From an uncultured Candidatus Melainabacteria bacterium (GTDB lineage: Bacteria > Cyanobacteriota > Vampirovibrionia > Gastranaerophilales > Gastranaerophilaceae), in contig CASLVD010000014.1 in assembly GCA_949398305.1 (NCBI GenBank), positions 1 through 32,837 on the forward strand: 32,837 bases of DNA, in the 5' to 3' direction. The position numbers were made by a program, and so were the translations under genes. Numbering within the stretch: the first letter of the stretch is position 1; every line of letters starts with the position of its first letter. Below the pieces are notes generated by a model. That model worked only from the letters and a program-made list of their open reading frames with translations. It had not been told where the DNA came from and searched no databases. Positions 1 through 7,712 of this stretch are shown here, piece by piece.

Positions 1-708
1 AGCTTAAATCTAGGCGCATTTCAGCTATCTCCTTTTAAATGTAACTTTCAAAAAGCCGCATTCACATTAGCAGAAACCCTAATAACCCTCGGCATCATCG
101 GTGTTGTTGCTGCGATGACGATTCCTAATCTTATTACAGAACATCAGAAAAGAGTTACTGTTACAAAATTACAAAAAGCAATTTCAGTTATAAATCAAGC
201 TTATAGATTATCTTATGAAGAAAATGGTGATGTTACAGCCGAAGAAGCAAAAGTTTTGGGAGCAGAACCTTATTTTAAAAAGTATTGGGAACCATATATA
301 AAAGTATTAACCTTATGTAAAACTCCTGAAATGTGCGGTTATAAATCTCAGTTACCTTTTTATAATATCACAGGCACATCAAATGGATCATATTTTATTC
401 ATCCTGGGCGTGTTAATTTTTTAACTATGGATGGTTTTTTATATGTTGTTGCAGTAAGCGGCGGGGTTGACAATAATTCTATGAGTTCAGTGTGGGTAGA
501 TATAAATGGCGGAACAGGACCAAACAAATTTGGACGGGATATATTTGTATTAGACAGAATACCTGATGGAAAAGGAGTTCAGCCTTATGGTTATAATTTT
601 GATAACAATAACCTGAGTAGATACTGCAGTTATATTTCAACAAATGCTTGTGCTGAGAAAATTAAACGTGCAGGCTGGAAAATTGACAAAAGTTATCCAT
701 GGAAATAG
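1..708 (+). CDS. Type IV pilin/pseudopilin-like protein, 5'-truncated by the window edge
   Basis: The reading frame is open from base 1, so the true start lies upstream. The first in-frame ATG (115) is inside the pilin helix and is not the start. Around bases 52-114 the frame reads KAAFTLAETLITLGIIGVV, a class III prepilin signal: a cut before the F, Glu five residues after the cut, then a hydrophobic helix. The part before the cut is at least 20 residues, longer than usual. The globular part carries VWVDINGG then GPNKFGRDIF, the signature shared by the pilins in this window, and ends with two Cys and GWKIDKSYPWK. Known role of the family: prepilin peptidase processes it and it assembles in a type IV pilus or type II secretion-like fibre in the envelope. 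Which fibre is unknown. No partner secretion genes are nearby. Confidence 0.85.
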   Translation, partial: SLNLGAFQLSPFKCNFQKAAFTLAETLITLGIIGVVAAMTIPNLITEHQKRVTVTKLQKAISVINQAYRLSYEENGDVTAEEAKVLGAEPYFKKYWEPYIKVLTLCKTPEMCGYKSQLPFYNITGTSNGSYFIHPGRVNFLTMDGFLYVVAVSGGVDNNSMSSVWVDINGGTGPNKFGRDIFVLDRIPDGKGVQPYGYNFDNNNLSRYCSYISTNACAEKIKRAGWKIDKSYPWK

Positions 709-731
709 TATAAAATTATTTTCCAGCCTGC
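670..731. repeat. 14-bp perfect inverted repeat spanning the end of the pilin gene
   Basis: GCAGGCTGGAAAAT at 670-683, inside the last codons of the pilin gene, is matched by its exact reverse complement at 718-731, just past the stop codon. The 34-base spacer holds the end of the gene. It could fold as a hairpin in the mRNA 3' end, or be a scar of an inverted duplication. There is no T-run, so it is not a classical intrinsic terminator. Confidence 0.7.
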
Positions 732-734
732 TAC

Positions 735-804
735 CTTGCGGAGCTGAGTTGTTGAGGTGATAATTATATTGTATGTAGCATAATACCCCGTCCGGTGAGG
801 ACTG
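735..804. repeat. Composite dispersed repeat (modules B, partial C, and A)
   Basis: Three pieces found elsewhere in the window lie here in order: CTTGCGGAGCTGAG (735-748), a partial copy of the TTGAGATGACTTGG module (from 752), and the hairpin module at 778-804, which contains GTCCGGTGAGGAC. Related copies are near 3918-3989, 4034-4065, 15294-15392, 18368-18397 and 32732-32820. Confidence 0.6.
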
Positions 805-835
805 GGAAATAGATAAAAGTTATCCATGGAAGTAA
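803..835 (+). pseudogene. Orphan C-terminal tail of a pilin-like gene
   Basis: These bases read WEIDKSYPWK and stop. This is nearly identical to the last ten residues of the pilin that ends at 708 (WKIDKSYPWK), and the DNA matches over about 30 bases. No start codon or body belongs to it, because the preceding DNA is the dispersed repeat. It is a remnant of a second pilin or a duplicated 3' end. Confidence 0.6.
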
Positions 836-855
836 TAATTGTCAAGTATTTTTAG

Positions 856-1023
856 TTAATAAGTTTATAAATGGATGAGTAAATGGGTTTATAAGTAGAT
901 AAGTTGATAAGTTCGTTACGGTTTTTATTACCCCTCTCCCTTGTCCTCTCCCACAAGGGGCGTGGGAACAGATATTTACCTCTGCTTCGCTGATGCTCGC
1001 AATGACGACTTTTTTGACAACTA
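856..1023. other. Non-coding stretch with low-complexity repeats and a small hairpin
   Basis: The span 709-1103 has no intact gene. Between 856 and 912 there are imperfect repeats of a TAAGT/GATAAGTT type. CCCTTGT (938-944) pairs with ACAAGGG (953-959). Beyond the repeats listed separately I see no gene here. Confidence 0.5.
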
Positions 1024-1063
1024 TTGAGATGACTTGGAAATAATTGTTAACAACCTTTACCCC
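1024..1063 (+). repeat. Dispersed repeat module C
   Basis: It begins TTGAGATGACTTGGAAATAA and ends TTTACCCC. Similar copies occur at 15294-15333 and 15349-15392 (same strand), and near 3918-3959 and 32769-32820 (opposite strand). It lies directly upstream of the TPR gene promoter. Confidence 0.65.
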
Positions 1064-1088
1064 TTTATCCCTTTAGCTCTCTTTATGC

Positions 1089-1094
1089 TATAAT
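1089..1094 (+). promoter_or_regulatory. -10 box of the TPR gene, close to its start
   Basis: TATAAT preceded by TG one base away (extended -10), nine bases before the ATG at 1104. A start of transcription about seven bases downstream would leave only a few untranslated bases. I see no Shine-Dalgarno sequence. Confidence 0.55.
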
Positions 1095-1103
1095 ATAACT
1101 GTT

Positions 1104-2873
1104 ATGGAAGATAAAGAAATTGATAAAATATATGAGCTTATAGAATCCGAGGAATTTGAATCTGCAAAAGAAATCATTGCAGGGATTATTGAAAAGGATT
1201 CTGAAGATATGGACGCGCGAAAACTTTTAGCGCTGTGTGAAGTTAACCTTGAAAATTACGATTTGGCAAGAGTTATACTCGAAGATGTTGTGAAATACAA
1301 ACAGGATGATGCTTTAGTTTGGTATTATCTGGGCTGTTGTTATGATAATTTGAATGACTTAATCGCAGCAAAACACGCTTATTTAAAAGTGTTGGAATTA
1401 AGACCTGAGTATATTGATGCTTATAAAAGTCTTGCAATAGTTTATATTAAATCCGAAAAATTTGATGAAGCAATTGAAACAGGGAAAAAAGCATTGGAAA
1501 TTTCGGGTGATGATTATTCAATATATTATATTCTCGGAACTGCAAGTATGGCAGGAAATTACTTTGAAAAAAGTGTTGAATATATTGAAAAAGCGATTGA
1601 ACTTAATCCTGAAAACCTTCAGTTATATAATAATTTGGGTACTTCTTATTTGACAATCGGGAATTTTGATAAAGCGATAGAAACTTATAATAAGGCATTG
1701 AAAATTGATGATACTGATTCACTAACTTATTTTAATATCGCATCGATTTTACAGATTCAGGAAAAACACAAGGAAGCTTGTGAATATTTTGCCAAAGCTC
1801 ACGAGCTTGATCCTAATGAAGACAGTTATATTGTAGCCTGGGCTTTGTCTGAAATAAAAGCAGGAATGTTCAGGGAATCTGTTGAACATTACAAATACCT
1901 TGCTTCATCTTATCCGCAAAAACCTACTTATAAGTTTAATTTAGCCTGCTGTTATCAGGTTTTGGGAGAGTTTGAAATTGCTATTTCTCTTTTGAAACAG
2001 CTTGTTATGATGAACCCTAAAAACGCAAATTATTTGAAAAAGCTTGCAAGTATTTATATGACAACGGGTCAGTTTGCTAATGCTAAAGAAATTTATGAAC
2101 GTATAATTAAGCAGGGCTCCGTTAATCCTCAAACGTATTATGAATTATCGATTTTATGCGTAAAAACAAATGATTTAGACAGAGCAGAACAGATTTTGAA
2201 AAAAGTCTGCGGGCTTAATCCGGATTTTGCACCGGCTCATAAAGATTTAGGTGTTATTTACCTGAACAAAAGGCTTTTTGATTATGCTAAAGATGAGTTT
2301 GAAAAAGCATACTCAATTGACCCGAATAATTATTCAATTGTTGTTGAGTATGCAAATTATCTTCATTCAACATCTGATTTCGAAGCGGCAGATAAATTGT
2401 ATCAAAAAGCGATCGAACTTCAACCGGAAAACCCTAATGCTTTAGCTTTCTCAGCACTTAATAAAACTCATTTGAAACAAATTGATGAAGCGAAAGCACA
2501 GATTGATAAAGTTATGTCAAAATGTTCTGATTCAGCATTTTTACTTTTTATTGCAGGCAGAATCTATCACCTTGCAGGGGATTTTGAAACCGCTAAAATG
2601 TATCTTGTAAAGGCTTATGAGCTTGAAAAAATGCCTGATGTCCAGAATCTTCTGGGCTTATGCTATTTTGAACTTGGTAACTATGATCAGGCAAAAGTTA
2701 TTTTTGAAAACATGCTTGAGAAAGCTCCGCTTAATGTTAATGTGCTGTTGAATCTTGCAAAATGTAATGAAAAACTTGGCAATAATGATGAAGCTTTAAA
2801 ACTTGCAGAAAAGGTCGCAGAAAACTTTGCGGAATGTGAAGAAGCGCAGGAACTTATCCGTAAATTGAGCTAA
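1104..2873 (+). CDS. Large tetratricopeptide-repeat protein
   Basis: 589 residues made almost wholly of TPR units of about 34 residues, for example YEKAIELNP-type and YNNLGTSYLTIGNFDKAIE patterns, from near residue 1 to the end. There is no signal peptide or membrane span, so it is probably a cytoplasmic scaffold for protein-protein contacts. No catalytic domain is visible. Its partner cannot be inferred from neighbours: the upstream gene is a pilin and the downstream one cobO, each apparently separately transcribed. The start fits the -10 box at 1089-1094 and there is no ribosome binding site. A strong terminator follows at 2968. Confidence 0.9.
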   Translation: MEDKEIDKIYELIESEEFESAKEIIAGIIEKDSEDMDARKLLALCEVNLENYDLARVILEDVVKYKQDDALVWYYLGCCYDNLNDLIAAKHAYLKVLELRPEYIDAYKSLAIVYIKSEKFDEAIETGKKALEISGDDYSIYYILGTASMAGNYFEKSVEYIEKAIELNPENLQLYNNLGTSYLTIGNFDKAIETYNKALKIDDTDSLTYFNIASILQIQEKHKEACEYFAKAHELDPNEDSYIVAWALSEIKAGMFRESVEHYKYLASSYPQKPTYKFNLACCYQVLGEFEIAISLLKQLVMMNPKNANYLKKLASIYMTTGQFANAKEIYERIIKQGSVNPQTYYELSILCVKTNDLDRAEQILKKVCGLNPDFAPAHKDLGVIYLNKRLFDYAKDEFEKAYSIDPNNYSIVVEYANYLHSTSDFEAADKLYQKAIELQPENPNALAFSALNKTHLKQIDEAKAQIDKVMSKCSDSAFLLFIAGRIYHLAGDFETAKMYLVKAYELEKMPDVQNLLGLCYFELGNYDQAKVIFENMLEKAPLNVNVLLNLAKCNEKLGNNDEALKLAEKVAENFAECEEAQELIRKLS

Positions 2874-2967
2874 CCCGTACTGCAAGACTTGTTTGGAGTT
2901 TTGCAAGTGTTTTGTAATCTAAATTAACAAAAATATTGTAAATTTTTTATAGAAATTCAAAATTGTC

Positions 2968-2999
2968 GAAAGGGTTATATCATAACCCTTTCAATTTTT
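2968..2999 (+). terminator. Rho-independent terminator after the TPR gene
   Basis: GAAAGGGTTAT (2968-2978) and ATAACCCTTTC (2982-2992) form a perfect 11-bp stem with a 3-base loop, followed by AATTTTTA. It lies in a 325-base gap. Between it and cobO I see only a -10-like TATACT at 3159-3164 and no B12-box-like riboswitch. Confidence 0.85.
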
Positions 3000-3198
3000 A
3001 CTTAAAAATAATTGTAAAGACTTTGGCATGCCAATAAAAAAAAGTTAGTCAAAACCAATAATTTATTCTATGATGGATATACAAATCGGGAATGAGATTA
3101 AAGGATAGTTTTTTCAATCTATTGAACGATTAAGATTTAGTCGAAAATAGTTTACAATTATACTAGGAAGCTAAGTGTATTTTGGAGGTTAGTAAAAA

Positions 3199-3732
3199 GT
3201 GTTAGAGCACGGATATATACAAATCTATACAGGAGATGGCAAGGGAAAAACAACAGCATCATTGGGCTTAGCTATGAGAGCGCTGGGTCATGACTGGAAG
3301 GTTTTAATTATTCAGTTTACTAAAGGGGACGGAGCTACAACATACGGAGAAATCGCTTCTTCAACACACTTTTCTAAAAATCTGGAAGTAGTTCAGTTTG
3401 GTATGGACAGGGTTTGTTACTCTCATAACGTTTGCCTTGACGATTACAAAGAGGCAAAACGCGGTTGGGAGTTTGCAAAACAAGCGATAAACTCAGGAAA
3501 ATATCAGCTTATTATTCTTGATGAGATTAATATTTGCACTGCAATGAATATGATTAAAGTCAGTGAAATAAAAGATACATTGTTGCATAAGCCTGAAAAC
3601 TTAGAAATAGTTTTGACAGGTCGTTATGCGCACCCTGAATTGGTTGCAATGGCACACCTTGTGACCGAGATGAAACCTGTGAAGCATTACTTTGATATGG
3701 GCGTAATGGCAAGACAGGGAATAGAGTACTAG
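3199..3732 (+). CDS. cobO: Cob(I)alamin adenosyltransferase, CobO/BtuR type
   Basis: It transfers the adenosyl group of ATP to cob(I)alamin to give adenosylcobalamin in the cytoplasm. The P-loop GDGKGKTT is at residues 12-19 and the Walker B-like LIILDEIN at 104-111, as in the CobA/CobO/BtuR family. At 177 residues it has nearly the family length and lacks the N-terminal extension of some members. The start is GTG, chosen because GGAGG lies at 3184-3188, ten bases upstream. No other cobalamin gene is in the window, so it may serve salvage of imported corrinoid. A perfect terminator follows at 3792. Confidence 0.92.
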   Translation: MLEHGYIQIYTGDGKGKTTASLGLAMRALGHDWKVLIIQFTKGDGATTYGEIASSTHFSKNLEVVQFGMDRVCYSHNVCLDDYKEAKRGWEFAKQAINSGKYQLIILDEINICTAMNMIKVSEIKDTLLHKPENLEIVLTGRYAHPELVAMAHLVTEMKPVKHYFDMGVMARQGIEY

Positions 3733-3791
3733 AATTAATGAGATAATTTTAGGTTAATGTGAATCCTTTTTTGTTTCAGAAATGAAATAAG

Positions 3792-3817
3792 CGGACAGCT
3801 TGCTGTCCGTTTTTTTT
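3792..3817 (+). terminator. Rho-independent terminator after cobO
   Basis: CGGACAG (3792-3798), loop CTTG, CTGTCCG (3803-3809), then eight T residues. Confidence 0.9.
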
Positions 3818-3818
3818 G

Positions 3819-3918
3819 CTGTCGAGCAGAGGCACGAGCGAGAGCGAGAGACGAACACGCATCGGCAAGACGTTGAGTCTTGACGTAAGTGTGAGCGTTG
3901 CCGTTTAATGCTCGACAG
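3819..3918. repeat. 100-bp segment bounded by 10-bp perfect inverted repeats, with an inner hairpin
   Basis: CTGTCGAGCA (3819-3828) is exactly complementary to TGCTCGACAG (3909-3918). Inside, CAAGAC-gttga-GTCTTG forms a second hairpin. The segment is richer in G+C than its surroundings and has no credible gene. It runs straight into repeat module C. It could be a structured RNA or a small palindromic mobile repeat. No target-site duplication is evident. Confidence 0.55.
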
Positions 3919-3989
3919 GGGGTAAATGTTGTTACGAACTGTTTCCATGTCATTTCAAAGGCTCAGCTCCGCAAGGTCCTCGGCCGGAC
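3918..3989 (-). repeat. Composite dispersed repeat (modules A, B, C on the minus strand)
   Basis: Read on the minus strand it holds the hairpin module (GTCC/GGAC arms at 3976-3979 and 3986-3989), the CTTGCGGAGCTGAG module (about 3961-3975), and a degenerate TTGAGATGACTTGGAAA module ending ATTTACCCCC (3918-3959). The order is A-B-C. Confidence 0.6.
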
Positions 3990-4033
3990 TGGGCGATATA
4001 TCTACTTGGTTATAACCTAAGGCAAGAGTTTGA

Positions 4034-4065
4034 GTTGAGCTCCGCAAGGGGGTGAACGTTGTTAC
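4034..4065 (-). repeat. Partial dispersed repeat (modules C and B, minus strand)
   Basis: On the minus strand it reads GTAACAACGTTCACCCCC followed by CTTGCGGAGCTCAA. This is the same C-then-B junction as at 15311-15345. Confidence 0.5.
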
Positions 4066-4089
4066 GAATGATTATCATAACGTGACGTC

Positions 4090-4158
4090 ATTCCGGACTC
4101 CGATCCGGAATCTATTACAAACCGACCAAACATTAGACTCCGGCTCAAAGGCCGGAGT
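4090..4158. repeat. Two palindromic intergenic hairpins of the CCGGA family
   Basis: ATTCCGGA/TCCGGAAT (4090-4111) and ACTCCGGC/GCCGGAGT (4137-4158) are each 8-bp perfect stems with 6-base loops. Relatives occur at 18334-18354 and 22354-22374. No T-run follows, so they are palindromic repeats rather than typical terminators. Confidence 0.7.
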
Positions 4159-4290
4159 GACGCAAAACGAAGTTATGATAATTATAGACTGCAAAGAATT
4201 TTTATAATAAGATGACTGTAGGGTAAGTACCTGCGCTCCCGCTGATACACACGATTATACAAAGAAATCGGTCAGAGAGGGGGTGATGAC

Positions 4291-4413
4291 ATGTTAATAT
4301 GGCTAGAATACTTTTTGTATGTCTTTGCAAAGGCATATAAAAAACAGTCCCAGTATTGGAACTACTGGAACTATTTTTCAAGTCTTAACATAGGGTACAA
4401 AGTCAAGTCCTAA
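4291..4413 (+). CDS. Small hydrophobic/aromatic protein, 40 aa, unrecognised
   Basis: ATG at 4291 follows a strong ribosome binding site (GAGAGGGGGTGATGAC, ending at the ATG). The product starts MLIWLEYFLYVFAKAY, a short hydrophobic stretch that could sit in a membrane, then a basic and aromatic tail with two YWNY-like units. A TATAAT lies at 4203-4208, leaving a leader of about 80 bases with a small hairpin. A weak TAGGG/CCCTA hairpin before T-rich DNA follows near 4431-4450. I do not recognise the family. Size and layout resemble small membrane peptides, including type I toxins, but no antisense RNA is demonstrable. Confidence 0.5.
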   Translation: MLIWLEYFLYVFAKAYKKQSQYWNYWNYFSSLNIGYKVKS

Positions 4414-4539
4414 GGAAGCCTATTTCTTTAGGGCTTGCCCCTATATGCTTATTATTTATTATTTTACACTGTTTGTCAAGTGTTTGTGTTTATAAATAAA
4501 ATTCTACGTTATTTTGTACGTAGTTTGGCGTGACGAAAT

Positions 4540-4725
4540 TTAATTTTTTCTTTGTGTATCTGTAAATATTGTACAATATATTCGACTCAAAATTATACCT
4601 AAATATTTTAATCCCGGTTTTATTGCAATAAGACTTAAACATTTTTCATTCTCACAGTAACTTTGCATAAGTTCTATTAAGCCGGATGTTAGCTCAAATA
4701 GTTTGTCTAATTTTTTATAATTCAT
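4540..4725 (-). CDS. Small hypothetical protein, 61 aa
   Basis: The ATG at 4725 is preceded on the minus strand by AAGGAGGG at good spacing, which decides the start over a longer frame. The product begins MNYKKLDKLFELTSGLIELM and has a second hydrophobic patch (LKYLGIILSRIYC), with three Cys in all. It appears helical. It is divergent from the MlaE-like gene, with a palindrome between them. No family is recognised, so a role in regulation would be a guess from position only. Confidence 0.6.
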   Translation of the reverse strand: MNYKKLDKLFELTSGLIELMQSYCENEKCLSLIAIKPGLKYLGIILSRIYCTIFTDTQRKN

Positions 4726-4777
4726 ATTACCCTCCTTTTTGTTATGAAAATAATATATCAATTTAATTAAAAAGGGT

Positions 4778-4791
4778 TTCTATATATAGAA
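4778..4791. promoter_or_regulatory. 14-bp palindrome between divergent genes
   Basis: TTCTATATATAGAA is a perfect palindrome, with near-symmetric GGT/ACC flanks. It lies seven bases upstream of the -35 box of the MlaE-like gene, so it could be an operator. Which protein would bind is unknown. Confidence 0.35.
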
Positions 4792-4797
4792 CCAAGC

Positions 4798-4826
4798 TTT
4801 ACACTGTTATTTATTTTTAGTATAAT
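4798..4826 (+). promoter_or_regulatory. Promoter of the MlaE-like gene, leaderless geometry
   Basis: TTTACA (4798-4803), 17-base spacer, TATAAT (4821-4826), then exactly six bases to the ATG at 4833. No Shine-Dalgarno sequence is present or possible. Transcription would start at or beside the ATG. Confidence 0.8.
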
Positions 4827-4832
4827 CTCGTT

Positions 4833-5645
4833 ATGGCAACAACGTTACAAAAATATCTTAAACAGTCAGCGACTTATAAAGTTTTTTCACAATTTTTGGT
4901 TGTGTTTGCTGACTTTTTGGATACTTTAGGTAAGATTGCGCAAATGGGTGTGCATGTCGTAAAAGCTATTTTTAAACGAGAAATTGACGGAAAAGAGCTT
5001 TTGGCGCAGTGTGACAGGTTTGGAGTAAGTTCATTACCTATTACGCTTTCAATTGTTGGGATGACATCGATTATTGTAGCTTCTCAGGTTGCGCATGAAA
5101 TGGTTAAACAAGGCGGTGGAAACTTCGTTGGAATGCTTATGACAATTCTTATCGTGCGTGAAGTCGGTGCAATTATGTCAGGGTTTGCAATAACATCTAT
5201 GATTGGCTCATCTTTAGCTTCTGAACTTGCAACAATGCGTGTAACTGAACAGGTTGATGCAATAGATGTTTTGGGTGTGGATTCTGTCAGTTATCTTTTT
5301 GTGCCGCGTGTGTTGTCAGGTATGATTATGATGCCGTTTGTGGTAATTTTGGCGTCTGTTGTCGGGGTTTTGTTAGGTGCAGTGACATCTGATATGTTTG
5401 CAGGACTTACTTATAGAGCATATTTTGACTCTGCGGGGCTTGGATTATATATGAAGGATTTAGGCGTATGTCTGCTTAAAGCCGCATCATTTGGCGCAAC
5501 AATTTCACTTATCAGCTGTACCTGCGGATTCTACGCATCAGGCGGCGCGAAAGGTGTCGGGCTTGCAACTACAAAAGCTGTTGTCTGGTCATTTATTGCA
5601 ATCGTTGTACTTGATATGGTGTTTGCGGTATTATTTTTCTTTTAA
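4833..5645 (+). CDS. mlaE: ABC transporter permease, MlaE/YrbE family
   Basis: 270 residues with several hydrophobic spans. It has the family core SIVGMTSIIVASQVAHEM, then VREVGAIMSGFAITSMIGSS and the ATMRVTEQVDAIDVLGVD loop that contacts the ATPase. Members sit in the inner membrane and move phospholipid or other hydrophobic molecules between inner and outer membranes with an MlaF-type ATPase and an MCE-domain (MlaD) partner. The ATPase follows 14 bases downstream. No MCE gene is in the window. The short N-terminal part before the first span (about 45 residues) is normal for the family. Promoter and start are unambiguous. Confidence 0.9.
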   Translation: MATTLQKYLKQSATYKVFSQFLVVFADFLDTLGKIAQMGVHVVKAIFKREIDGKELLAQCDRFGVSSLPITLSIVGMTSIIVASQVAHEMVKQGGGNFVGMLMTILIVREVGAIMSGFAITSMIGSSLASELATMRVTEQVDAIDVLGVDSVSYLFVPRVLSGMIMMPFVVILASVVGVLLGAVTSDMFAGLTYRAYFDSAGLGLYMKDLGVCLLKAASFGATISLISCTCGFYASGGAKGVGLATTKAVVWSFIAIVVLDMVFAVLFFF

Positions 5646-5659
5646 AAAAAGGTTAAATT

Positions 5660-6379
5660 ATGAGTATTGAAGTTAGAAATCTTATTAAAAAGTTTGATGA
5701 AAGAACAGTCATTAACGATATATCTTTTAAAGTAGCTGACGGAGAAGTCCTCGCAATTGTCGGGTTTTCCGGTTCAGGTAAAAGTACTGTCTTAAAACTT
5801 ATCTGCGGGCTTATACCATTTGACAGCGGCGAAATTTTAACCTCAGAAGGCGATATTGCAATGGTTTTCCAGTATTCAGCGTTGTTTGATTCGCTCACTG
5901 TTGCTGATAATATTTCGTTTGCGCTTCGTGAAAGAAAAGATTTAAGAAAAAAATACACAAAAGATGAAATAAAAAAAATAGTATCTCAAAAGCTTGAACT
6001 TGTGGGCTTAAAAGGGATAGAAAATAAGTTCCCGTCTGAACTTTCAGGCGGCATGCAAAAAAGGGTAAGTTTTGCCCGTGCAATTGTAACAAAACCAAAT
6101 ACGATATTATACGATGAACCGACTGCGGGGCTTGATCCAATGTCATCAACGTTGATTGAGGACTACATTGTAAGCTTAAAGCGTGAGATTAATGCGGCAT
6201 CTATTGTTGTAACACACCAGATGTCAACGATTACAAGAACTGCTGATCGTGTTATAATGTTGTACGATGGAAAAATTGTGTTTGAAGGAACACCAACTGA
6301 ACTTTTAAAACAGGATAATCCGTACACAAAACAATTTGTAACCGCCTCTCTTGAAGGACCTATGCAAATGCAGGGGTAA
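5660..6379 (+). CDS. mlaF: ABC transporter ATP-binding protein, MlaF-like
   Basis: 239 residues. Walker A GFSGSGKST at 35-43, Q-loop Gln71, signature LSGGM at 128-132, Walker B TILYDEP at 148-154, and switch His at 186. The signature and the permease partner just upstream point to the MlaF group rather than a nutrient importer. It would energise lipid transport from the cytoplasmic face. The weak ribosome binding site (AAAAAAGG before ATG 5660) and the 14-base gap indicate co-transcription with the permease. The ORF continues into an aminotransferase gene 87 bases further on. Confidence 0.9.
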   Translation: MSIEVRNLIKKFDERTVINDISFKVADGEVLAIVGFSGSGKSTVLKLICGLIPFDSGEILTSEGDIAMVFQYSALFDSLTVADNISFALRERKDLRKKYTKDEIKKIVSQKLELVGLKGIENKFPSELSGGMQKRVSFARAIVTKPNTILYDEPTAGLDPMSSTLIEDYIVSLKREINAASIVVTHQMSTITRTADRVIMLYDGKIVFEGTPTELLKQDNPYTKQFVTASLEGPMQMQG

Positions 6380-6466
6380 AATGGTGTGAAGTCTGAATTT
6401 GGCGGCGATGAGTCGGGCAAGTTATTAAAATTCAATCCGAAAACAGAAATAGTAAGGAAGAAAAAT

Positions 6467-7708
6467 ATGGAAAATTTATTTAATGATGAAGTAATGGCTT
6501 TAGATACATATATTATGGTTAAGTTGAAAGAAAAAACTGCGCAATTGGCAGATAGTCTGGCAAAGAAGAATCGCGCGCCAATTGCTCTTTCTATGGGAGC
6601 GCCGACTGCAAATCCGCCAGCTATGCTTATTGAAAAATTAAAAGAGTTTTTGACAGAAGATAATATTCACACATATTCTGTTACACGCGGAGAATTGTAT
6701 TTCAGACAGGCTGTCGCTGAGCGTATGAAAAACCGTTTCGGCGTAGAGCTTGATGTGAATAAAGAAGTTTTTTCTCTTTTGGGTTCAAAAGACGGGCTTG
6801 CGAATTTAATCAGATTCCTTATTAATCCAAAATCTGACGAGTTGGAAAAAGAAATTATCTTGATTCCGGATCCCGGGTATGCTTCTTACGGTCAAATGGT
6901 TCAGTGTTCAGGCGGTAAGGCTTTTCCTATACCTTTGACTGCCGAAAACAATTATATGCCTGATATGGAACAAGTTTTGGGTAATCTTGAAGCGGCAGGG
7001 TTGGATTCTAAAAAAGTTAAGGCTGTTATAATAAATTATCCGAACAATCCGCTCGGAGCTTCTGCAACAAAAGAATACGTTCAAAGTGTAATTGATTTTT
7101 GTAAAAGACATAATTATTTGTTAATTGCAGATGCTGCATATTGTGATTTATATTTTAATGAAGATGAAAAACCTTTCAGTGTTTTAGAACTTAAGGGTGC
7201 AAAAGATGTTGCAGTTGAACTTTTCAGTTTGTCTAAACCGTATGCAATTACCGGCTGGCGTTTAGGTTGGATGTGCGGTAATGCGGAGGTTATTTCACGT
7301 TTCGGTAAGGCAAAATCTACTATTGATAACGGTATTTTTAAAGCATTGCAGAAGGCTTGTGCATATATTATGAATTCTCCTGAAGGTGAAGATTATATTG
7401 CACAAGGAAATGCAGCTTACCGTCGTAAACAAGCAATTATGGTAAAAGGTTTAAAAGAACTCGGATGGGAAATTGATGATGCGAAGTTGCCTCACACAAC
7501 TTTTTATTTGTGGCTTCCGATTCCGAAAAAATATGATTCATCATTTAAATTCTGTGAAGATTTACTTGAAAAATCAGGTATAGTAGTTGTACCCGGTGAT
7601 GCTTTCGGTGAATATGGCAAAGGATTTTTCCGCATATCATATGTATGCAGTGATGAAAAATTGCAGGAAGTAATTGATAGAATGAAAGCTGACGGATTTA
7701 AGTATTAG
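6467..7708 (+). CDS. Class I/II PLP aminotransferase, LL-diaminopimelate aminotransferase-like
   Basis: 413 residues. It shows the fold-type I features NYPNNPLGA, an AYCDLYF stretch, SLSKPYAITGWRLGW (Lys is the likely PLP Schiff base) and FRISY near the end with the carboxylate-binding Arg. The N-terminal LGSKDGLANL resembles DapL, which transfers an amino group from Glu to tetrahydrodipicolinate in lysine/cell-wall synthesis. An aspartate or alanine aminotransferase is the main alternative. The frame is open further upstream to GTG 6386, but TAAGGAAG at 6453-6460 sits correctly before ATG 6467, so I choose that start. It may be co-transcribed with the transporter genes, although the functions do not obviously match. 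Confidence 0.82.
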   Translation: MENLFNDEVMALDTYIMVKLKEKTAQLADSLAKKNRAPIALSMGAPTANPPAMLIEKLKEFLTEDNIHTYSVTRGELYFRQAVAERMKNRFGVELDVNKEVFSLLGSKDGLANLIRFLINPKSDELEKEIILIPDPGYASYGQMVQCSGGKAFPIPLTAENNYMPDMEQVLGNLEAAGLDSKKVKAVIINYPNNPLGASATKEYVQSVIDFCKRHNYLLIADAAYCDLYFNEDEKPFSVLELKGAKDVAVELFSLSKPYAITGWRLGWMCGNAEVISRFGKAKSTIDNGIFKALQKACAYIMNSPEGEDYIAQGNAAYRRKQAIMVKGLKELGWEIDDAKLPHTTFYLWLPIPKKYDSSFKFCEDLLEKSGIVVVPGDAFGEYGKGFFRISYVCSDEKLQEVIDRMKADGFKY

Positions 7709-7712
7709 TGCC

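Noticed and set aside
3001-3198. Cobalamin riboswitch upstream of cobO
   Set aside because: No B12-box-like sequence and no fitting long fold in the 200 bases before the gene.
3735-3953. Minus-strand reading frames of 64-72 codons after cobO
   Set aside because: They cover the terminator, the 100-bp inverted-repeat segment and repeat module C, have no ribosome binding site, and give Arg/Ala/Ser-rich low-complexity products.
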